From: Parasponia andersonii
Lineage: Eukaryota > Streptophyta > Magnoliopsida > Rosales > Cannabaceae
Direction: 5' to 3'
NCBI GenBank assembly: GCA_002914805.1
Contig: JXTB01000558.1
Location: forward strand, 81,304 to 145,303
Length of the DNA: 64,000 bases
A program made the position numbers and the translations under genes. Positions 11,642-22,817 of the stretch are shown piece after piece; the stretch's first letter is position 1, and the number at the start of each line of letters is the position of its first letter. The notes beneath the pieces are model-generated. The model was not told where the DNA came from. It saw nothing but the letters and a program-made list of their open reading frames with translations, and did not search any database.

Positions 11642-13136
11642 ATGGCGAGGCGCCCCCATCAGCGTCGTCAGCAAGAAAACAAGTCCCAATGTCTATTTNN
11701 NNNNNNTGGTTGTAATAGTTCCATACCCAGCTCAAAGCCACCTCAATCAGCTCCTTCAACTCGCCCATGTCATTTCCTCATACGACATCCCAGTCCACTA
11801 CGTCGGCTCTTCTCTCCCCAATTCCCGGGTAAAGTTTCGAGCCTCAAACCCTCTTAAACAATTAACCGAAATCTATTTCCACGACTTCCCAACTCCTCTA
11901 CCCTCTTCTCCACCAAATTCGGGCACAAAATTCAGACTCCCAGAACATTCAATCTTTTGTTGGGAAGTAGCGACGCACCTCCGAAGACCAGTCGCCACCC
12001 TTCTCCGATCCCTCTCTCCGACTGCCAGACGACTTGTCGTTATTTATGATATTTTAATGGCTTCAGTAGTCCAGGATGCCGTTTCTTTACCAAACTCTGA
12101 AGCTTATTCTCTCAATACTTCCTCTGTTTTGTCTTGCATCGTCTTTGGATGTGAAGCGTTCGGAATAAAAGACAAGATACCAGTAAAAGATATTCCTTCA
12201 ACAAAATCAAGCTTCCCATCGGTCTACCGAAGTTTCATAACTTTCCAGGGGCTTATGTCGTACTCTAAAGCTGGAGAGCTTCATAATACGTACAGAGCTA
12301 TTGAAGGATCTTTGGTTGAGCTTTTAGTAAACAAGAAAAATTCGGGAAAAAAGATGTGGGCGATCGGGCCGTTACCCCAGATGAAAAACTCCACGGAGCT
12401 CCGTAGTCAAGACAAGTTCCTAATCGAGTGGCTAAACAAACAAGAGCCGAAAAGTGTCTTGTATGTCTGTTTTGGAACAACAACTACATTCTCTGACAAA
12501 GAGATTAAAGAGCTTGCTCTTGGTTTGGAGCAGAGTGGTGTAAAGTTTCTCTGGGTTTTGAGAGATGTGGATAGGTTAGATGTTTCTAGCAATGAAGAAG
12601 AGAGGAGAACTCAACTTCCAGATGGGTTTGAGGAAAGAACGAGGGAAAACGGAATTTTGGTGAGGGAATGGGTGCCCCAGGTGGAGATTTTGGGGCATCC
12701 GTCAACAGGTGGGTTTATGAGTCATTGTGGGTGGAACTCTTGCATGGAGAGCCTAAGTATGGGAGTTCCCATAGCAGCCTGGCCAATGCACCTTGATCAA
12801 CCTACGAATGCCGTGTTAGTGACGAAGGTGCTCAAAGTGGGTGTGGCTGTTGTGGAATGGACACAAATAGATGAGTTGGTGAGCTCGTCGATGATCAGCG
12901 AAGCAGTGAGAAAATTAATGGCATCGGAAGAAGGAGAGGAGATTAGGAGAAGGGTTTTTGAAATGAGTGAAGCAATAAAATGTTCTGTTAGCCAAGAAGG
13001 GGATTGTCGTTTGGAGTGGGATTCTTTCGTTTCCCATATTACTAGGGAGGGCAATTCGCACAAGAATCACATGATTCGCAGCTTTGGCTTAAAATTGATC
13101 AATTTACTCGTAGAATTTTCTAAGCCTTTTATCTAA
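11642..13136 (+). CDS. zeatin O-glucosyltransferase-like UGT (UGT93-type), copy 1
   Basis: Family-1 glycosyltransferase that would transfer glucose from UDP-glucose to a small acceptor. The UGT93 relationship suggests O-glucosylation of zeatin, a cytokinin-storing reaction in the cytosol, but the acceptor is not proven. The ATG at 11642 is in good context and aligns with the paralogue's start. Downstream of the N run, frame 11709-13136 is open: PAQSHLNQ with the catalytic His, VVIYD with the partner Asp, then a complete 44-residue PSPG box at 12669-12800 (WVPQ, HCGWNS, final DQ, Gln favouring UDP-glucose). There is no intron. The ATG frame and the downstream frame differ by the 8-N gap; a true gap length of 3n+1 would join them. 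The C terminus runs about 33 residues past the family's usual end (SHITR). Expected total is about 497 residues. Confidence 0.85.
11699..11706. other. assembly gap (8 N) inside the UGT copy 1 N terminus
   Basis: Eight Ns follow codon 19. The open frame after them is offset by one from the ATG frame, so the gap length is a placeholder or the region is misassembled. The missing segment corresponds to the residues just before the first beta-strand of the N-terminal Rossmann fold in the paralogue. Confidence 0.95.
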
Positions 13137-13885
13137 TTAGTTATGAGTTTCTAAACCTTTTGTCAAGTTAATTGCTTCTTGAATAAGTTATTTTTATGTT
13201 GTGTTGTGGAGTTATTTGCTTGAATAAGTTATTCTTCGTGAATACGAATCCGTGTAATATGGAGTTATTTGTCTCACGAGTGTTGATGTGTGTATATCTC
13301 AGAAACAAGATAAGAAAAGAAGGGAAAGCAATTGCATATCAAAGCAGAGAAATAACAAACAGAAGGATTTTAGGAGGTTCTTTTAGTTTCTCTTTGCCTA
13401 TGTACAATGACCTCCATGGTAGGGCCAACAATTGGTATTGTTTGTTGTCAACTCATATATGTCGTGTGGGTTTCATGTTACTCATATGTTACCTATTTAA
13501 TAAAAATGTCGGTCAAACTAACGTATCATAATACTTTTAAACAACATAATTATTCACTTACTTAATTTTTTTCACTTCTGTTTTACTTAATTAAGATAAA
13601 TTGACTCATTAGTTTGTTATTAATCGCTTAAATTAGAAGAAATTAATTAAAAAAATTTACTATGAAGGCATTATTTAATATTTTGTAATATATTTTGACA
13701 AAAAATTAATTAATTGTGTTAATTCGGGTCAACTAAACATGTCGGTTTCGAGATCATGTTATAGCATGGTGTTCAAATTGCCAGCCCTAGTCCATGGAGA
13801 TTGTATTGGAGTTTCAAGTATGTATATATAAAACAATATATTATGATCGTATTGGAGTTTCAAGTATATATATATATAGAGAGAG
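13137..13885. other. 3' flank of UGT copy 1, AT-rich intergenic
   Basis: The UGT 3' UTR must begin here, but no single poly(A) signal is convincing. An open frame at 13196-13531 has no recognisable motif. Simple TA repeats lie at about 13820-13880. Nothing else was recognised. Confidence 0.4.
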
Positions 13886-14130
13886 AGCACCAATCTAGTA
13901 GGTTCTCTTTTTTTCTTTTCTTATTTATACATAGATGTCGCTTTAGTCAATTAAAATTTATTACACACATCTTTTTATAGAAAAAAATTAGAGAGAGAAA
14001 TAATATTAATAATGCACATCTTTTCATGCACACTAATTTAGCTTTTACATCACTATTAGATGAAAATCCAACGGCTAAAAAAAATAACTATATATGAGTA
14101 AAAAAAAAATACCTACTGGATTGGCAACCA
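13886..14130. mobile_element. MITE-like foldback element, about 245 bp
   Basis: The left end CACCAATCTAGTAGGTTCTC and right end ACCTACTGGATTGGCAACC are imperfect inverted repeats. Inside is AAAATCCAACGGCTAAAAA, a motif often seen in plant MITEs. Both flanks are (TA)n, so the exact ends and TSD cannot be fixed. Confidence 0.45.
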
Positions 14131-15125
14131 TATATATATCTATATATATATGTCTATATATCTATACAATAATCCAAATTATCAAAGTGATTATCTAAGC
14201 GTTAATCTCCTCCTGGTCTCACAACAAACCTAAACTATGTTTCTAAATTCCAGATTATGAAATTAATTTCTCTTGAGCATCAAAATCACAACCTAAGTTA
14301 GACTAATTCATTGGCTATATAAATCAGAATCATTAAGCAAAAAGAAATATAAATGAATTGAGGATGGAAATAAGACCAACAATTAATAAAATAATTTAGT
14401 AAAAGGTATTAAAAAGGGTATATTAAATCCTAGTTATCAAATATAAACAAATATAGTAGAATCCAATACTAATCTCAACAAAAAATTTATAAAATCTAAA
14501 CAAGTTTATACAATATATTCAATACAAATTTCAAAAGAGATTAGGGTATAGAGAAAAGGAAAGAAAAACTCTTGTGAAGATGAGCTTTAAGTCTTCAAAA
14601 CCTCTCGCAAATATTCTTCAAGAAATCTCTAACATCAAGCTTTGTCTCTCTAAGAATTTTATGTGTTTTTCTCTCTAATTATCTACACCTTAGGAAGTTT
14701 GCCTCCATCCCTATTTAGGATCCTCCTAGCTTAAATTTTAACGCACATAATGATGGATGAATCTCAACCAATGAATCACGAAAAAGGGGCAAATCTAGGC
14801 CATTCAATAGGTTTATGATAAAAATCTAATTATGTACATTTATTATGGAATTATATAATCATTATACACTTAGAATTCATTAAATTCCCTAATTTAAAGT
14901 ACTTTTATAGACATAGGTATAAAAATAAAAATTACCCTTAATTTGTGCTAAATATTCGTTTCTGCGTAAGTTTTGTCAAATTGACAATTTTTGAACCTAT
15001 AGATTATAGATTAATTTTTCACTAAACTCAATTTACAAGATTTGCTCAGATGCTTTCAAAATGGGTTTTATACTGACAACATTGAAAATTAGACTGCATT
15101 TATATTATGCCCAACACCTATCATT
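14131..15125 (-). repeat. decayed LTR-like sequence, possibly Athila type in reverse
   Basis: Read on the minus strand, the segment begins TGATAGGTGTTGGGCATAATA, similar in form to the TGATAAGTGTATTTTACACTT start of the solo LTR at 4079. It continues through a leader-like A/G-rich stretch (about 14570-14700 on the plus strand). No partner LTR or TSD was found. The start of the interval is a TA-rich microsatellite (14131-14165). Confidence 0.3.
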
Positions 15126-16345
15126 TTTTGGTCTATTCTAGCTTAAATACAATCTCAAATTGAGTGATTCTTAATGCTATGGATTATACACAAAATGATC
15201 TAGATGATTAGTTATTTGGAAAATTTCAGAGAAGCCAAAATTGAGGTGAAAATATCATATCATTCCAGATGATAAGATCAACTACTAATTTTGACTCAAC
15301 TGAATCTATCTTCACTATTTTTTCTCTAAGTCAAGAAATATAGCTATAATGGATACCATTTTGGTGGTATACAACTTCTAAGATATAAAGCTTCACTTAT
15401 CCTTTTTCTTCCAAATTCATTGAGTTTCAGATACATCTTTGGGAAGGATTGAATTTGTCAAAACAAAGTGCCAACTTGCACTTATCCTGAGCCTACAAAT
15501 TTTTACTTTTTATCTCCATGTTTTCCTATGAATAGATACTTAGTTTTAGATTAAGATTATTCTTTTTTGTTCTCCTCTTGTTATTCATATTCTTATAATC
15601 TTGCTTTGCCTTTAAAATAGTAAGAATTTTATGTTTAAAGCTATGTTCTTCATCATATTTACTTAATCTTGTATCTTGCTAAGGTGAAAAAGTGAATTTC
15701 GTAGAGGAAAAATAGGTATAATCTAAACTCTAAGTGGACCTTATTGTTTATATCCTTTAATCACTATTATATATATTCTAATATCCTCCTTGTTAAGTGT
15801 TGGATCTTGATTCATTGTAATCAATCTTTGGTACAACAAATACTTAATTTCTTTTGTACTGGTTATACTAGGAAGGGATTTTGATTTGTTATGGACATAA
15901 GGTGGCACCATGAATGCTTGACTAGATTTGCAAGTGTTGGCGTTATCACAGAAGATAATTAAGAAAACTAATTTAATCACATAAACAACTAATAATGAAT
16001 TGCTATTGATAAATTCTCCAATTGGAACCTCCATTGTGTGTGGATTCTAATTGAGTGATAATCGAGCTTAGATTATACTTATTTGATGTAGCCAATTGTA
16101 GACCACCTAATCTTAGCAAGTGTTTAATTTTGCAACTTTGTATCATTAAATTTATGATACTTTGTTTCATATTGTTATAATCATCCTAAAATATACTTTC
16201 TTCCATCATTTTTATTCTTGTAATATATCTGTTATGTCTTGTATTATTTACTAACCTCCATATAGATCAACCTCGGTCTTACCAAGTAATTCATTACTTT
16301 CACACTCTTGCACTTATGAGAAGACTTCATTAATTTGAACTAGTC
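15126..16345 (+). repeat. probable decayed 5' LTR of the Athila element
   Basis: The right end carries GATCAACCTCGGTCTTACCAA followed by TTCATTACTTTCACACTCTTGCACTTATG, closely resembling the 3' ends of Athila LTRs. It lies directly before a decayed Athila primer-binding site. The left boundary is not visible. A short reverse-strand open frame (15741-16034) has no recognisable motif. Confidence 0.4.
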
Positions 16346-16350
16346 AAGGT

Positions 16351-16370
16351 TTTGATGTTGTTGCTGGGTA
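16351..16370 (+). promoter_or_regulatory. decayed primer-binding site (Athila, tRNA-Asp-like)
   Basis: TTTGATGTTGTTGCTGGGTA lines up with the TTGGCGCCGTTGCCGGGGA site used by Athila elements. Thirteen of 19 positions agree, and five of the six differences are C-to-T or G-to-A transitions, as expected from deamination of methylated cytosines. Confidence 0.55.
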
Positions 16371-16649
16371 TGTAAATTTTATTCTACAAACCATAATTTT
16401 ATTTCTTTCCCTTTTAATTTTCATCCCATCTCTTTCTTCTTCATTTTCTTTCTTGTTGATAAAAAACATAAAAAAAAAATGTCCTTTCTTGTTTGACATT
16501 TGCATGAAAGTTTGGTCATACTTATCAAGTGGTAGACTTATTAGGAAGCCTTCATTTTCTTTTAAAAAATGGTTGAAAATCAAATTGACCAATGAGATAG
16601 TCATTCTATACATAATGACCAAGATAGACCTAGAAGACTAAGAGACCGT

Positions 16650-17640
16650 ATGAATCCAATAAGAAAAGATACGCCCTCGTGTTTAGTTTTTCCTTCCAAC
16701 ACATCTCATTTCAATTTGAAGCCCAATATCATTCAACTTTTACCAAACTTTCATAGCTTAGATTCAGAAAATCCAAATTCGTATCTGAGACAATTTGAAG
16801 AGGTGTTTAATACTTATAATGACTAAAATTGTAGCATAAACACCATTAGACTAAAGCTTTTTCCTTTTTCATTAAAAGATAAATTTAAAACATGGCTACA
16901 AAATCTTAGGTCGGCTTCCATTGGTTCTTGGGAGGAAATGCAATAATAGTTTTTGATAAAGTTTTTCCCTCATTATCAAAAAAATTCTTTCTAAAGATGA
17001 ATCTCCACTTTCACTCAAAAACAAAGAGAAAAATTTACCAGTGTTGGGAAAGGTATAAAGAATTACTTAATACTTGTCCTCACCATGATCTTGAAACGTG
17101 GAGGTTAGTGTCATATTTTTATGAGGGATTAATACCTAGAGAAAGGCAAATGGTCAAAATGATGTGTAGTGGTACTTTTGAAGATAATGACCACAATGAG
17201 GCAATTGAATACTTAGACTTACTAGTTGAAAATATACAAAATTAGGACAACGTGAGAACTTGTGAAGCACCTACAAAAATTCCTACAAAAATTCAACCTT
17301 CTACATCTAGTGGAGCTATGTATAACCTTAGAGAAAATTATGAGTTCCAAGCTAAACTTGCATTCTTAACTAGAAAAGTCGAGGCACTTTAAATGAAAAA
17401 GGGTGATCAAATAAAATCTGTACAATAAATTATGTGTCATATTTGTGAAACTAATGATTACTCAACTAATGATTGTCTAACTCTTCTTTCTTTTAAAGAA
17501 TGTCTTCATGAGTAAGCTAATATTGTAAACACATTTAAAAGACCAAATCCTAATCCATATTCTCCAACTTATTATCCCGATTGGATGAATCACCCAAATT
17601 TTAGTTGGAGGATTGATAGTCATGCATAATATTTACAACC
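16650..17640 (+). pseudogene. Athila gag relic
   Basis: From the ATG at 16650 the frame reads a capsid-like sequence (LPNFHSLDSENPNSYLRQFEE, FPFSLKDKFKTWLQNL) with a stop, then after a frameshift continues at 16928-17245 with WERYKELLNTCPHHD and FYEGL, all hallmarks of Athila Gag. A decayed zinc knuckle at about 17432-17475 reads C-x2-C-x4-Y-x4-C, with Tyr in place of the zinc-binding His. Stops and frameshifts are numerous, so it is non-functional. Confidence 0.65.
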
Positions 17641-18262
17641 ACCATTTCATGCTAAGTAACTTTTTCAAAATCCTCAAAGTTATGCACCATATATACCTCC
17701 TCCTAGGAAAAATCTTGAAGAAATATTACATTAATTCATTGAAAAGAAAGAGTCTATCAGTACTCAAAATATCTAAACTATGACAGATTTGAAAGATACT
17801 CTTGTAAAATTTACATATGCTCTCCAAATTCAAGAGAAAGGTAAGTTTCCCTCTCAACCATAACAAAACCCCAAAGGACAATTCAATTAACATGCAGAAT
17901 CCTTTGGAGGCAAACCCATAGATTAAGTAAATTCAATCATGACTCTTCGTAGTGGTAGGATTGTTGAAAAACCTATTCTTGAACCTTGTAAGAAAGATGA
18001 TTAATCAAAATCCAAGGGTAAGGAATGGGTTCAACCTATATCCCTCTGAAGAAACTATTGAATCCTTTTCTGCTCTCCAATTTCCTCATACTTTGAATAA
18101 ATCAAGGAAAGCGAATCACAATCCTGAAATTTTTGAAATCTTTAAACAAGTAAAGATCAATATCCCTTTATTGGATATTATTAAATGTGTACCTAGTAAA
18201 AAGAAAACTAATGTAAAAAAAAAAATTTCATAGCCAAACAAATAAGTTCAATACTTCAAAAC

Positions 18263-18484
18263 TATAATGGTTTGAAATATAAAGACCCTAGTTGTCCTAT
18301 AATTTCATGTGTTATTGGTGAACGAAAAATTGAACAAGCCTTACTTGATTTTGGAGCTAGTGTGAATTTACTTCCATATACAGTTTATCAAAATCTCAAT
18401 CTAGGTATGTTAAAATCAACTTCTATCACTCTTTTGCATACCGATAGATCTGTTAAACTTCTAAGGAGAATAGTGAAATAAGTA
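18263..18484 (+). pseudogene. Athila aspartic protease relic
   Basis: An open segment reads ALLDFGASVNLLPYTVYQ, the catalytic-loop region of Athila proteases (family form D-L/T-G-A-S), then LKSTSITLLHTDRSVK. The active-site Asp is kept but the region is short and flanked by stops. It lies between the gag relic and the reverse transcriptase as expected. Confidence 0.65.
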
Positions 18485-19065
18485 TTAGTTCAAGTTGATA
18501 AATTCAAATATCCTTTGGATTTTATTGTCTTGGAAACAAAACTTGTTGAGGTAAGTAATCCATTCCTATTATTTTAGGATAATCATTTCTAGCAACTTCT
18601 GATACTTTGATTAATTGTAGAAATGGAGTGATGAAGCTTTCATTTGGGAACATGATACTTGAACTTAATGTTTTTAATTTGTGTAAGCAACTACATGAAA
18701 AAGATTAAAATGAGAAAATTAACATGATTGAAACTATCTTAAGTGATTGTGTTTGAACAGGGAGTAATTTAGATCAATTAAAAGTTTCTTTAGTTAATTC
18801 ATTTGAATCAAATATGCATTTGGATCATAATATCTCTAATATATATTTTCTACTTAACTATTCTCAATGAATGGAAAACAAAAGATGGAGGCTAAGATTT
18901 GAAGAATTACCTCCACGTTCTAGTATAACAATGCCTTCAAGCATCCAATCATCTAAGTTTGAGTTGAAAACATTACCATCTGATCTCAAATACCTTTTTT
19001 TAGAAGAAGATGAGACTTTTCAGGTAATAATCTTTTCCAAACTTGATGAACATTAAGAAGGTAAG

Positions 19066-20035
19066 TTGTTACAAACTTTGAAAATACATAAACCTACTAT
19101 AGGATGGACCATAGCTAACATAAAGGGAATAAATTCTTTGATTTGCATACATAAGATTTATTTAGAGGAAAATAGCAAACCTATGCAAAGAATGCTTAAT
19201 CCTAAAATGAAAGAAGCAATGAGAAATGAAGTCATTAAGCTCCTAGATAGTGGAATCATTTATCATATTTCTGATAGTAAATGGGTAAGTCCTATCAAAG
19301 TTATACCTAAGAAATCTAGAGTTACTATAGTCAAAAATGAAAATAATAAATTAATTCCATCTAGGATTGTTACTAGTTGGCGAGTGTGTATTGACTATAG
19401 AAAACTCAATTTGATGACTAAAAAAGACTATCTTCATTTACCTTTAATAGATCAAACTCTTGAAAGAGTTTCGGGACATGAATTTTATTATTTCCTAGGT
19501 GAGTATTCAGGGTACAATCAAACTAAAATTGCACTTGAAGATAAAGAGAAAACCACTTTTACATGTCCATTTAGTAATTTGTTTATTGTATGATGCCTTT
19601 TAGATTATGTAATACACTAGCCACATTTCAAAGATGCATGCTTAGCATATTTAGTGATATGGTTGAATGTTCTTTTGAAATTTTTAATGATGATTTCTCT
19701 GTTTTTGGTGATTTTGTCGATGATTGTCTAATGAACTTGGAAAAGAACTTGAAAAGGTGTGAAAAAAAGAATCTTGTACTTAATTGAGAAAAATGTCATT
19801 TCACGGTAACAAATGGAATTGTTCTTGGCCATATTATCAAAAGGAATTGAGCTAGATAAGTTAAAAGTTGAATTAATTTCTAACTTGGCTACACCAAAAT
19901 GTATAAGAGAAGTTACATCATTCTTTGGACATGCTAGTTTTTATAGAAGGTTTATCAAAGATTTTAGTGTAATATATAAACCATTGTGTAACCTCTTATC
20001 TAAAGACAATATTTTAAATGGACTAAAAAAGGTGT
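19066..20035 (+). pseudogene. Athila reverse transcriptase relic
   Basis: Three broken segments (19066-19593, 19590-19787, 19813-20035) give VISPIKV-like WVSPIKVIPKK, WRVCIDYRKLN, PFRLCNTLATFQRCM and a catalytic-loop segment EIFNDDFSVFG. The loop keeps both aspartates, but Asn replaces the usual Met before them. FFGHASFYRRFIKDF marks the connection toward RNase H. Frameshifts lie between the segments. Confidence 0.75.
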
Positions 20036-20419
20036 GATGCTAGTGATTATGCTATTGGTATTATTTTGGGACAACGAAAAGATGGTAAGCCACATGTGAT
20101 TTACTATGCAAGTAAGACTTCAAATGATGTTCAAATAAATTATTCAACCACTGAAAAAGAATTACTTGCAGTAGTATTCGCTTTGGAAAAATTCTGTTCT
20201 TATCTTGTTGGCTCACTAGTAATTGTCTTTAGTGATCATGCAACATTGAAATATCTTCTCTCTAAGAATCATTCCAAGTTAGGATTGATACAGTGGATCT
20301 TATTGCTTCAAGAGTTTGATATAATAATCAAGGATAAGAAAGGTGCTGACAATGTTATCATTGGCCACTTATCAAGGCTAACAACAGAGTCATCTTTTGG
20401 GACCACACCTATCAAATGA
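20030..20419 (+). pseudogene. Athila RNase H relic
   Basis: It reads DYAIGIILGQRKDGKPHVIYYASKT, then NYSTTEKELLAVVFALEKF and the final FSDHATLKYLLSK. The order and motifs are standard for gypsy RNase H following reverse transcriptase. The RT/RH junction is frameshifted. Confidence 0.75.
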
Positions 20420-20639
20420 CTATTTTCCTAATGAATCTTTATTCTTTACCACTTCAATACCTTGGTTTGCTAATATTGTCAACTTTCTTACAATAGGAGC
20501 TATGCCATCTTGAATGGAGTATTCAAGACAAAACAAAGTTTTTAAGTGAAGTGAAGAACTTTTATTAGGATGACCCTTATCAGTTCAAGTACTGCTCTAA
20601 TCAAATCTTTCAAAATACATACCAGATAATGAGGTAAGT

Positions 20640-21730
20640 AGTATCATAAAGTTTTGTCATACAAAAATATGTGGAGGTCACTTTTCATCAAAAAAGATAA
20701 CTGCAAAAATCTTGCAGTATAGATTTTATTTGCCAACATTGTTTATAGATACTCATGATTTTTGCAAATTTTGTGAAAATTGTCAAAAGTTACGGTCAAT
20801 TTTAGAATGTCACATGATGACTTTAAATCCTATTCTAGTGATTGAAATCTTTGACTGTTAGGCTATAGACTTTATGGGACCTTTTCCATTGTCTGGTTTT
20901 ATGTATATTCTAGTAGCTGTTGATTATATGTCAAAATGAGTAGAGGCAATTCTAAGTCGAAACAATGATCATAAAACAGTGATCAAAATTTTGAAGAAAA
21001 TATTTTGAGTCAATTTGGAATTCTTCGAGCCTTGATAACTAATAGGGGAATACATTTTTGTAATAAGCCATTTGAATCATTAATAAAAAAATATAAAATC
21101 ACACACAAAGTTACTACTCCTTATCACCCTCAGACAAATAGACAAGTAGAACTTACTAATAGGGAGACTAAATAAATTTTGGATAAAATAGTTATCCAAA
21201 ATCATAAAGATTGGACTTTGAGACTTAGTGATATACTTTAGGCTTATCAAACTACTTTCGAAGCCTCACTTGGTATGTTACCCAATAGGATAGTTTATAG
21301 AAAACCTTATCATTTGCCTGTAGAACTTCAACACAGAGCTTTTGAGGCCATTAAATCTTTTAACTCAAATCTTAATGTTGCTTGTAGGTTATAAAAATTG
21401 TAAATAAATGAAATTCTAGAATTAAGAAATGATGCATTTGAGAATTCGAAAATTCATAAGGCTAGAACCAAAACTTTTCATGATAATATAATTTCAAGAA
21501 AAATATTTGTTATTGGTCAGAAGGTCTTTATAATTCTTAACTTCACATATTTCTTGGGAAATTGAGATTTAGGTGGAGTGGACCTTTCATTGTAAGATAT
21601 GTGTATTTTATGGTGCCATTAACATTGAAATTCTTAAAATGGTAATATGTTTAAAGTCAATGGATAAAGACTCAAACTATTTCTTGATAATGAAATTCTT
21701 TAAGATAAAGTTCTTTACCTCAATGACTCA
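20640..21730 (+). pseudogene. Athila integrase relic
   Basis: Broken frames show a zinc-finger end (FCENCQKL), the core start IDFMGPFPLSG-YILVAVDYMSK, then TPYHPQTN followed by ELTNRE, and the downstream LPVELQHRAFEAIK signature of Athila. The C-terminal GPFIV and FKVNG motifs occur near 21580-21660. Several stops and frameshifts are present, so it is non-functional. Confidence 0.7.
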
Positions 21731-22760
21731 TGTTGTGAGTAATCATAATTTGTTGTAAATATTCAATTCTTTATTTTTAACTTTATTTATTTTTGTAGGA
21801 TTTTTTCAATTTGTTTATTTGTTTCTTTCATTAATTTCACGATTAAGTGGTAGATAATGGTATGTCGTGACCTTTTAGTTGGTTTCTTCAGTTTCCCAAA
21901 TAATTGAAGAATAAAAATAAAAATGAAAAAAATAAAAAAAGAAGAAAAAAATTGTGTATAAAGTTCAATCTCTCGTCAAGATTCACCAGAAATTTTCATT
22001 TCTCTCCTCCTTTCAATTTCTTTTCTTCAAAATAGATGTCACTCTTTCAAAATTGGAAAAATATATTCCTTCTCTTCTTCAAAATGCTCTACTAAAAATT
22101 TACCATGCTAGGTGTGAAATATTAAGGTTACTAATATACAAGGGCATTTTTGTAGATGTTGGATTATCAAAGCAAAGGTTTATTATCAGGTATGTTTTTA
22201 GATTCATTTATTTTATACATGCCTGGCCATGGTAAAAACTCATTTGCAAAAAAAGGCATCGTGCTAAGAGAATGAAAATTTGTCATAAATGTGCATAATG
22301 AACTTCGAATACAAAATGCTGTATTTTAGAAATGGTATCCACAAATTGAGAAGATAAAATAAACTTTATTAAGGATGCCATGAGTAAGGGGTCAATGAAT
22401 AATCTCCTATCAACCCTTCAGACGCATCCTAGTGGCGATGTATATCTTACAATTCGTAAATTGTGACCCCAATTTCAATAAGAGTAAGGTGATAAATAGT
22501 CTTGGGAATCTGACTTTAAAAGACCTTGTTTGTCAATGTATAAAAAAATTAGATGGGAAGCCAATCCTCAACCCATAGAGGACATTTAAGTTGTTACTGG
22601 GCATAAAACTAAAGGAACATATGAGCCACAATCATAACTACCTATACATATACATGCTTTGTCATTTTATCTTTTTGTTAAAAAATTTCAAACTTTTTCT
22701 GACAACAACAGATCTACCCCCGTAGGTGCTATCATTGCATTAATTTAACTTTCCATTCTC
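21731..22760 (+). other. post-pol spacer with weak coding-like segment
   Basis: An open frame at 21954-22235 contains a peptide-like stretch (LSKLEKYIPSLLQNALLKIYHA, then VDVGLSKQRFIIRY) that looks more protein-like than its surroundings. It is not recognised as any Athila or host protein. The rest holds no open frame. It could be part of an env-like or captured sequence, and its function is unknown. Confidence 0.3.
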
Positions 22761-22767
22761 TATAAAT
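22761..22767 (+). promoter_or_regulatory. TATA-box-like element before the LOG pseudogene
   Basis: CTATAAATACATCACTTC is a strong match to a plant core promoter and lies 50-60 bp before the start of LOG similarity. Whether it came with the LOG copy or belongs to the retroelement is not known. Confidence 0.4.
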
Positions 22768-22817
22768 ACATCACTTCTTTTCTCTATTTTCATTTAACTC
22801 AAACTCATTCATAATTT

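Noticed and set aside
12057..13136. UGT copy 1 starting at the ATG at 12057
   Set aside because: The same frame is open from 11709 and encodes the catalytic His region; the ATG at 12057 is internal. The shorter start arises only from the N run.
11642..13136. UGT copy 1 as a pseudogene
   Set aside because: The only break is at the unsized N gap; no stop lies in the remaining frame and all key motifs are kept.
13196..13531. 111-residue open frame downstream of UGT copy 1
   Set aside because: No motif and typical of chance frames in this AT-rich DNA; it overlaps the expected 3' UTR.
14131..14170. TA-rich run as a regulatory site
   Set aside because: Simple microsatellite.
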